Assembly: GCA_015075405.1 (NCBI GenBank)
Contig: JABTUK010000003.1
Span: 1,488,001 to 1,552,000, forward strand
From: Anaerolineales bacterium
Lineage (GTDB): Bacteria; Chloroflexota; Anaerolineae; 4572-78; J111
Length of the DNA stretch: 64,000 bases
Direction of reading: 5' to 3'
In this document: positions 59,215-64,000 of the stretch, one piece after another
Position numbering within the stretch: the first letter of the stretch is position 1
How the letters are laid out: every line of letters begins with the position of its first letter
Position numbers and translations under genes: made by a program
Notes under the pieces: model-generated
What the model saw: the letters and a program-made list of their open reading frames with translations, nothing else
Told to the model about the DNA's origin: nothing
Databases searched by the model: none

Positions 59215-59766
59215 ATGACTAATACTCAAGTTACTGCACCCTCATTTCGTGTCCCCACCTTTATTCCTCTGGTTGAAGCTGCCCAAATATATAACCTGTC
59301 TGAAAAAGCATTGACACAGCTTATTCAGACTGGTAAGATTGAGGCAGTTCAATTACCAACCGGAGAGTTACTTGTGGCTGCTGAGAGTAATGGTCATAAA
59401 CCGAAAACTAAAGAGCAAATTATTAGAGAAGAATTTGCTGATTTACTAGGCAAGCCAATCAGTGTCCATGAAGCAGGCAAGAAATATGAAGTTTTATCTG
59501 CTATTTACGGATGGGTTCATGCCGGTTATATTAGAGTTATTAAGAAGAACATCAAACGTGGACAAAAAAAACTGGTGGATGAAGCCGATGTAGCTTATTG
59601 TGCCACAGTCTACAAAGAGAGATTGAAAAAGTACGGTGGACAACTACAAGGTGTTCCGATCTTTGATGAATTTGGCAATCCTTACGAACTAAAATATGAG
59701 GATTTGGCTGAACGGCGACGTATCAAGCGGCAAGCTCAAAAGAGGGAGATAGAAAAGTTGGGCTAG
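59215..59766 (+). CDS. AT-rich DNA-binding-like protein of the element
   Basis: The 183-residue protein has an excisionase-like pattern near the start (PLVEAAQIYNLSEKALTQLI ... TGKIEAVQLPTGELLV), that is, a MerR-like helix-turn-helix followed by a beta hairpin. A second similar block (ISVHEAGKKYEVLSAIYGWV ... GYIRVIKKNIKRGQKKLVDE) follows, and a basic C-terminal tail RRRIKRQAQKREIEKLG ends it. The duplicated wing fold suggests DNA binding, as in excisionases or element regulators. The base composition is clearly more AT-rich than host genes. It lies directly after a tRNA and a terminator. Function is inferred. Confidence 0.6.
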   Translation: MTNTQVTAPSFRVPTFIPLVEAAQIYNLSEKALTQLIQTGKIEAVQLPTGELLVAAESNGHKPKTKEQIIREEFADLLGKPISVHEAGKKYEVLSAIYGWVHAGYIRVIKKNIKRGQKKLVDEADVAYCATVYKERLKKYGGQLQGVPIFDEFGNPYELKYEDLAERRRIKRQAQKREIEKLG

Positions 59767-59875
59767 AGTCATAAGAACTGATTTTATCTGACTCTGTTAA
59801 CCTGATGAATGTTTTGATAGGCTTATCTATTCTGGTTATGTGTTGAACACTTTTCGAACGATATATTTTGTTTCG

Positions 59876-59909
59876 AAACCCACAGTTTCCAATCGAAATT
59901 GTGGGTTTT
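59876..59909 (+). terminator. Probable terminator of the AT-rich gene
   Basis: AAACCCACAGTTTC (59876-59889) pairs with GAAATTGTGGGTTT (59895-59908), with one G-T pair, followed by a T-rich stretch. Confidence 0.75.
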
Positions 59910-60014
59910 ATGTTTTTTGCCGTTACAAAAAATTCGTAACCACAATGTGAGTATAACAAGTAAAGCGGTGTGTCGAAATAATCTAATTATAAAATAAAAA
60001 GTTTAAGAAGTGTC

Positions 60015-60043
60015 TTGACAGTTCATAAATTATATATTATACT
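60015..60043 (+). promoter_or_regulatory. Consensus sigma-70 promoter for the element
   Basis: TTGACA (60015-60020), a 17-bp spacer and TATACT (60038-60043) form a near-perfect promoter. Transcripts would begin near 60050 and run through the structured leader toward the ParB-like gene at 60374. Confidence 0.75.
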
Positions 60044-60259
60044 GTTCCACAGTTGCGAGTTAGTATCTACGAATGATCTGACCTGAAACGAGAGACAAGC
60101 AACAGTTTTTAGGGAGGCCAGGGGCGTGACAAAGCAAAGCTACCTAGATACTAATCTCCACAGGCAACCCGCTGTTTTAACGGTAAATTACCTGTCTATC
60201 CAATCGGAAGTCAATGACCCAGTCCGGATGAGCGATAGCTGAGTCATTTTGGTTTAAAC

Positions 60260-60328
60260 AAAAAAACCGGCGAGACGCAATCTCGCCGGAATGGGGACGG
60301 CGAACCGACCAAAGTCAACCGTCCCGAT
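60260..60328 (-). ncRNA. Candidate antisense RNA in the ParB leader
   Basis: On the minus strand TATAAT (60340-60335) is followed by a GGGACGG/CCGTCCC stem (complement of 60319-60325 and 60294-60300). A terminator hairpin comes next, CCGGCGAGA-TTGCG-TCTCGCCGG with seven T (60289-60260). The result would be an RNA of about 70 nt, complementary to the leader of the ParB-like gene. This resembles the counter-transcribed RNAs that control plasmid copy number. The -35 is weak (TTTCGT with a 17-bp spacer), so expression is inferred. Confidence 0.55.
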
Positions 60329-60373
60329 GATAATATTATACCACACCTTTCCCAGTCACGAAAGGAGCCGACC

Positions 60374-61309
60374 ATGAGTATGCGAGTTTTAGTAGAACCA
60401 ACTGAGTTGGTTTTCATCCAGAGCCGGGCTGCCACCAACACTGATTTGGTGGACGAGTACGCCGAGATGATGCAAAACGGTGTGGAGTTCGACCCGGTCC
60501 AGGGAGTGCAGGATGAAAACGACCAGATTTATGTATATGATGGTCTACACCGAGGTTCAGCAGCCAAACAGGTGGGAGCCAAACTATGGGTGGAAGTGCA
60601 GCCCGGTACTCAGTTAGATGCCGAATGGCTAGCCCTGACCGCCAATCAAAAACATGGTTTGCGTCGCAGCCGCGAAGATGTACGCCGGATTGTGCGATTG
60701 GCTCTCCTGCATCCTAATGGGGTCAGTTTGAGCGATCGGGAGATTGCCCGCCACTGCGGCGTAGATCACAAAACGGTCGGCCGGATGCGAACTGAACTGG
60801 AAGTATGTGGGGAAATTCCCCAGATAGAAACCCGGACAGTCAGCCGAAACGGGCAAACATACACGGTGGATACGGGCAATATTGGCAAATCTCGACTATC
60901 CACGTGGGTCGGACCCGGCTTCGGCAAGGAGTTGGAAGCATCTGGCGAATTTCGCCAGATGGAAAATACGGTCAAACTAAGCTACACGGCTGACCCCACC
61001 TCCTACGAACCCAAAGCTCAAGAATTTGAATGTCCTTGCTGCGGTCAGGAAAAGATCGTGGGTGTCAACGGCAGCCGTCGCTGGTGCCTGAATTGCAGCG
61101 CCGAGTGGCCGACCGCCGCCGCTTTTTTGGCCGCCGTCCAAACCAGGCAGCCCCAAGCGTTGGCAACCGGCCGGGAAGCTATCAAAATGCGGTTGTGGAA
61201 ACTGGTCAGCCTGGTTGATGCCTGTCCAGATGAACAACTAGAAGAAATTGTAACCTGGTTGGATGACCTCGAAACGGCTCTAACCCCTGCCCCTGAGTCC
61301 GCCCAGTAA
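60374..61309 (+). CDS. ParB-like protein with C-terminal zinc ribbon
   Basis: The 311-residue protein has a ParB/Sulfiredoxin-like nuclease fold (about 5-85) with VYDGLHRGSAAKQVG. A KorB/ParB helix-turn-helix (about 95-140) has GVSLSDREIARHCGVDHKTV. A C-terminal zinc ribbon has CPCCGQ and WCLNCS (about 218-242), followed by a helical tail. ParB-like proteins bind centromere-like sites and CTP for plasmid partition, or regulate element genes. The start at 60374 has AAAGGAG upstream. It heads a coupled operon. A matching ParA is not present in the window. Confidence 0.82.
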   Translation: MSMRVLVEPTELVFIQSRAATNTDLVDEYAEMMQNGVEFDPVQGVQDENDQIYVYDGLHRGSAAKQVGAKLWVEVQPGTQLDAEWLALTANQKHGLRRSREDVRRIVRLALLHPNGVSLSDREIARHCGVDHKTVGRMRTELEVCGEIPQIETRTVSRNGQTYTVDTGNIGKSRLSTWVGPGFGKELEASGEFRQMENTVKLSYTADPTSYEPKAQEFECPCCGQEKIVGVNGSRRWCLNCSAEWPTAAAFLAAVQTRQPQALATGREAIKMRLWKLVSLVDACPDEQLEEIVTWLDDLETALTPAPESAQ

Positions 61310-61320
61310 AAGAGGAGACG

Positions 61321-61557
61321 ATGATTGTCCGAAGCCATTTCAGATCAAGTTACCGTGTGGTCAATGACCCGGAGCAGCGGGTTTTGGCGGCGGTGGTTAA
61401 GCAGGCAGTGGTTGATATTCGCTCGCGCAGTCCAATGGTGCGGGCCGAGGCGCAGCAATTCCTGGCTGACGAAGAAGGTCAGGCCTGGCTGAGCCATTTT
61501 GCCGGGGTATCGGCCAGGACGGTTCGTGAGTTTGTGTTGCAGGGTGGTTCAGGATGA
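61321..61557 (+). CDS. Small element protein, unknown
   Basis: The 78-residue protein starts 11 bp after the ParB-like gene with AAAGAGGAGACG upstream. It is helical, with VNDPEQRVLAAVVKQAVVDI and DEEGQAWLSHFAGVSARTVR, the last stretch looking like a helix-turn-helix. Its stop overlaps the next gene in ATGA. No family is recognised. Position suggests a role in maintenance of the element. Confidence 0.65.
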   Translation: MIVRSHFRSSYRVVNDPEQRVLAAVVKQAVVDIRSRSPMVRAEAQQFLADEEGQAWLSHFAGVSARTVREFVLQGGSG

Positions 61558-61799
61558 AAACGATCGAACAGAAGATGCTTCAAGACTGGATCTTTGCCAC
61601 GCAGGATACCATCCTGCTCTTACAAGAATGGTCAGGCCGGTTGGAGAAGTGGCACACTCAAGGCCAGATCGAGCCGGGGGAGTTTGTCGAAGCCTGCCGG
61701 CAGTTACGTGAGGCCGGGTTGTGGCAGTGGGCGGCTGAGGCTGGCGGGCACGGCATTGCCGCTCTGGCGGAAATAGCCGAGGCTGAGGGAGTCAAATGA
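61554..61799 (+). CDS. Small helical element protein, unknown
   Basis: The 81-residue protein begins at an ATGA overlap with the preceding gene. It is acidic and helical (LQDWIFATQDTILLLQEWSG, EPGEFVEACRQLREAGLWQW). There is no recognised motif. The stop overlaps the next start by 4 nt, so it is translated as part of a coupled operon. Confidence 0.65.
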   Translation: MKTIEQKMLQDWIFATQDTILLLQEWSGRLEKWHTQGQIEPGEFVEACRQLREAGLWQWAAEAGGHGIAALAEIAEAEGVK

Positions 61800-62086
61800 A
61801 GCGTAAAGGTCCGAAAAAAATGTTGAGCACGCAGCGGATCGCCCTTTACCTGTCGCTAAATGTCCAGGTACAGCAGGATAACCAGGCGGCCGAGATGCTG
61901 ACCATCCCCTTGCTGCCGTTGACCATCCTGCTGTTATGGGGTTGGCAGGTAGAGATGGTGGTCTATTGGTGGGTCAGGCAGGGGTCCCATCTGGTTAAAA
62001 GGGTTGAACAGTCGCTACGGACTGGGATCTTGGTAAGCCTCATTGGACTGAAAGTGGTTTTGTATGGTTTGGGAGTAGCGGGATGA
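61796..62086 (+). CDS. Small membrane protein of the element
   Basis: The 96-residue protein has a basic N-terminus and two hydrophobic segments (about 40-60, LPLLPLTILLLWGWQVEMVV; and 74-94). It overlaps both neighbours by ATGA. It probably accompanies the FtsK-like ATPase at the membrane. No family is recognised. Confidence 0.65.
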   Translation: MKRKGPKKMLSTQRIALYLSLNVQVQQDNQAAEMLTIPLLPLTILLLWGWQVEMVVYWWVRQGSHLVKRVEQSLRTGILVSLIGLKVVLYGLGVAG

Positions 62087-63594
62087 ATGAGGGCCAGAGC
62101 CGGGGTGAGGGGCGGGTTGGATTATCTCTCTCCATCCCGGCTATCATCTCAATGCTTCTCGTTTTGGCGGTCGTAGGGATATACCTGGCTGCCGGCGAGG
62201 CGTTAGTTGACGCCCTCAGCCTGATCCTCCAGGTTGGTGGGATCAGCCTGGCTGCCAGTATCGCCTTCCTATGTCTGATCGGGGTGCTGTATGCCGGCTG
62301 GCTGGCCTACCAACGCGGCCGCACGGCCCAGGAAGCGCGCTGGGCCGCGGCTGCTCAACGGCGCCTGCTGGAAGCCCAGGCCCTCCGTGAGGAACGGGAC
62401 GCCCAGGTGCTGGTCGTGACGGCCAAAGCCGGCGAGCAGATTTTGATCCGGGATACCGGTCACGGGCAGTGGCGGCAGGCGCACCTGGATATGCGGCTTT
62501 ATGCCAACGGTGCTGCCACCGATCCCTCGCCGCTGGAGATCGCTGTCTGGCGAGAATTCAACCGGCCTGCTTCTTCCCTGCCAGTCCCGGCCCTCCCCAT
62601 TGGCCAGCCGTCGTTTGAACTGCCGACCCTGGTCCGCTGGTCAGAAGTGGTCCCCGGCCAGCGAGGCGACCTGAATAATCTGATATTGGGACTGCGGCTG
62701 AATGAACAAGGACAGCTCTCGCCGCTGAATATCTCGCTGTACGAGCTGTTTCACACCATTGCTGCCGCCTCGTCCGGTTGGGGCAAATCGGCCTTCCTGT
62801 CAGCCATCCTGGCCCAACTGGCCACCTGCCCCGACCCGGTCGAACTGATCCTGATTGACCAGCAGTTCCACGGCCTGGCCGCCTTTAAGGAGTGCGACCG
62901 GTTGCGTTACCCCATCCTCCAGCAGCCCGGCGAAATCCTCGGCGCCCTGCATGAGGTCTACGCCGAAGCGATCCAGTACCGGGCCGCTCTCTTGCGCCGT
63001 TACGATGCCGACAACCTGGCCGAGTACAACCAGAAAGCGGACCATTTCCTGCCGCCGGTCATTGTGGCCGTAGACGAAGCTTCGGCCCTGCTGGCCGACC
63101 GGGACATCGGCCAGGTGCTCAAGAAACAGGCCTGGGAACTGCGCAAATTCGGCGTTTACCAGATGCTGGCCCTGACCAGCGCCAAAGGCACGGTCATTGA
63201 CACCGACCACCGCCAGCAGTTCAGCAGCAAGGTCCAGCTTCACGCCAACGACAAAAGCCAGGCCCGGCTGCTGCTCGACACCGTCGAAGCCCTGGATTTC
63301 CCACCCGGACGGGCGGTGGTTGATGTGCCAGGCCTGTCTCCCGCAATTGTCCAGACGCCGTACATCCCCAAGCGTGAACTGCGTTCTCTGCTTAAACCGG
63401 CTGGACAATCGCCCGCATCGCCTGCGATGGAACCAGAGTTAATCAAACCCACCGATAAGCAGCAGGTCGCGCTAAATTTGTGGGATCGCGGTGAAAGATC
63501 ACCATCAGTCATCGCTTTTCAGGTTTATAATGATGCGGGGGGCCGGCAAATTGAACTGGTCAACAAGACCCTGCGGAAATTTGGCCGGATTTAG
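62083..63594 (+). CDS. FtsK/SpoIIIE-like DNA translocase of the element
   Basis: The 503-residue protein has two membrane helices near the N-terminus (about 14-38 and 50-75). A RecA-like motor (about 190-440) has the P-loop AASSGWGKSAFLSAI and the Walker B VIVAVDEASALLAD, with QMLALTSAKGTVID and FSSKVQLHANDKSQARLLL further on, typical of FtsK/TraB-type ATPases. A short winged-helix-like tail (LWDRGERSPSVIAFQVYNDA) ends it. Such proteins move DNA through membranes, for conjugation or segregation. It overlaps the preceding gene by ATGA. It is the last gene of the operon before a repeat-rich gap. Confidence 0.85.
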   Translation: MNEGQSRGEGRVGLSLSIPAIISMLLVLAVVGIYLAAGEALVDALSLILQVGGISLAASIAFLCLIGVLYAGWLAYQRGRTAQEARWAAAAQRRLLEAQALREERDAQVLVVTAKAGEQILIRDTGHGQWRQAHLDMRLYANGAATDPSPLEIAVWREFNRPASSLPVPALPIGQPSFELPTLVRWSEVVPGQRGDLNNLILGLRLNEQGQLSPLNISLYELFHTIAAASSGWGKSAFLSAILAQLATCPDPVELILIDQQFHGLAAFKECDRLRYPILQQPGEILGALHEVYAEAIQYRAALLRRYDADNLAEYNQKADHFLPPVIVAVDEASALLADRDIGQVLKKQAWELRKFGVYQMLALTSAKGTVIDTDHRQQFSSKVQLHANDKSQARLLLDTVEALDFPPGRAVVDVPGLSPAIVQTPYIPKRELRSLLKPAGQSPASPAMEPELIKPTDKQQVALNLWDRGERSPSVIAFQVYNDAGGRQIELVNKTLRKFGRI

Positions 63595-63604
63595 GCCTTC
63601 CCAG

Positions 63605-63667
63605 CCGTACCGTACCTGCCAGCAGAAGCATAAAGTGATAGCAGCCGGTAAGTACGGTACGGTACGG
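63605..63667. repeat. GTACGG direct and inverted repeats (centromere or operator)
   Basis: CCGTACCGTACC (63605-63616) is the inverse of GTACGGTACGGTACGG (63652-63667), three copies of a 5-bp word. It lies upstream of the ParM-like gene in a 155-bp gap, where partition loci usually carry parC sites and operators. Confidence 0.6.
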
Positions 63668-63749
63668 TCTCAATGGATATTGTTGGTATTCGTATAGTTA
63701 TATTGCTACTTGAATCAGCAGTTCAATTCATCTGGAAAGGAATTGGAAA

Positions 63750-64000
63750 ATGATCGCCACGAATGGCAAAGGGAATGCTCAAGAAACGCTGACTTACCTT
63801 GGCTGTGACCCCGGCTTTTCAGCCAACAAGTTTGCCTGTGTACGGAGCGGCGAGATGGTGACCTATCTGCTGCCCGCCTCGGTGGGCGAAGCCAACCGCC
63901 GGCTCCAAAATGGCCTTTTTCTGCCCGGCGTGGTCCGGGCGACCCAGCGTACAAGTCGCCAGCCCTTCCGGGTCGTTTTTGACGGCATCGAGTACCTGGT
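63750..64000 (+). CDS. ParM-like actin ATPase, N-terminal part
   Basis: The frame starts at 63750 with GGAAAGG 10 nt upstream and runs off the window after 83 codons. It has the actin-family phosphate loop in TYLGCDPGFSANKFACVR and a strand pattern VVRATQRTSRQPFRVVFDG typical of ParM/StbA/Alp plasmid segregation proteins. These form filaments that push plasmid copies apart. It is preceded by GTACGG repeats. The C-terminus, including the second phosphate and adenosine motifs, is not visible. Confidence 0.75.
   Translation, partial: MIATNGKGNAQETLTYLGCDPGFSANKFACVRSGEMVTYLLPASVGEANRRLQNGLFLPGVVRATQRTSRQPFRVVFDGIEYL

Larger units (their letters stand above)
59910..60373 (+). other. Non-coding control region of the element
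   Basis: No protein-coding gene is visible. The region contains a consensus promoter (60015-60043) and a long leader with several stems. TTAGTATCTA (60060-60069) pairs with TAGATACTAA (60145-60154), GGTAA-A-TTACC forms a small hairpin at 60181-60191, and AATGACCCAG (60212-60221) pairs with CTGAGTCATT. A minus-strand terminator and a possible antisense RNA (60260-60328) follow. The leader precedes the ParB-like gene, which has AAAGGAG 6 nt before its ATG. Confidence 0.6.

Noticed and set aside
60050..60250. c-di-GMP riboswitch in the ParB leader
   Set aside because: Fragments resembling GCAAAGC and ACAGG-GCAA are in the wrong order and not held in the required stems.
63715..63954. Minus-strand frame of 79 codons
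   Set aside because: It is antisense to the ParM-like gene, which has a ribosome site and an actin motif.

Overview
The window looks like a chromosomal segment of an uncultured or little-studied Chloroflexota bacterium (Anaerolineae/Caldilineae-like), ending in the start of an integrated plasmid-like element. The placement is inference. It rests on the density of Ser/Thr kinase, FHA, PP2C and von Willebrand proteins, large cyclase-AAA-TPR regulators, a secreted protein ending in a YLPIV-type tail, a CpXC protein, and housekeeping genes (prs, glk, ppk1, hisS, nadK, rpoD-like sigma, rtcA, rnz, rsmG) scattered singly among regulatory genes.

Layout. 1-6853 is a minus-strand accessory region: a TPR protein cut by the window edge, small membrane proteins, a secreted ELWKSDGT-repeat protein, a lipoprotein and a DJ-1/PfpI-like protein without its cysteine; a truncated relative of the last one survives at 1462-1620. 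7002-9691 holds an NB-ARC-type ATPase overlapping a TPR protein. 10138-13308 is one large HTH, membrane and PPC-repeat protein. 13371-20973 is minus-strand metabolism (prs, cysteine desulfurase-like, glk, ppk1), split by an IS4-type insertion sequence with visible ends and a 9-bp target duplication. 21262-28621 carries a CheY-like regulator and a signalling cluster: kinase with beta-propeller, PP2C phosphatase, J-domain/VWA protein, zinc-ribbon FHA protein, then a small protein and a CpXC protein. 28831-33358 has a phosphoesterase, a broken MNT/HEPN toxin-antitoxin pair, hisS, nadK and a TPR/B-box membrane protein. 33482-49458 has a 1356-aa cyclase/AAA/TPR regulator, a sigma factor, a LON-domain protein, response regulators, rtcA, a GAF histidine kinase, a pentapeptide-repeat protein, toxin-antitoxin remains and rnz. 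A type II restriction-modification pair (49470-52468) sits between rnz and rsmG. 53378-58861 has a GH3 glycosidase, a second Ser/Thr kinase, an FHA-winged-helix protein and an FtsB/DivIC-like protein.

After a tRNA with a CAU anticodon (58999-59071) the content changes. There is an AT-rich DNA-binding-like gene, a 600-bp non-coding control region with a consensus promoter, a structured leader and an apparent antisense RNA, then a tightly coupled operon (ParB-like, three small proteins, FtsK-like ATPase) and the start of a ParM-like actin ATPase preceded by GTACGG repeats. This reads as the maintenance module of an integrated plasmid or ICE; no integrase or second att site lies in the window.

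The most unusual genome-wide feature is a class of intergenic hairpin repeats. Each has two arms made of short degenerate words (for example GTAGCAGG, GTGTCAG, AGTAGTCAG, AGAAATA) followed by their reverse complements. They occupy many of the longer intergenic gaps, one is the target of the IS, and one lies in frame inside a coding sequence.
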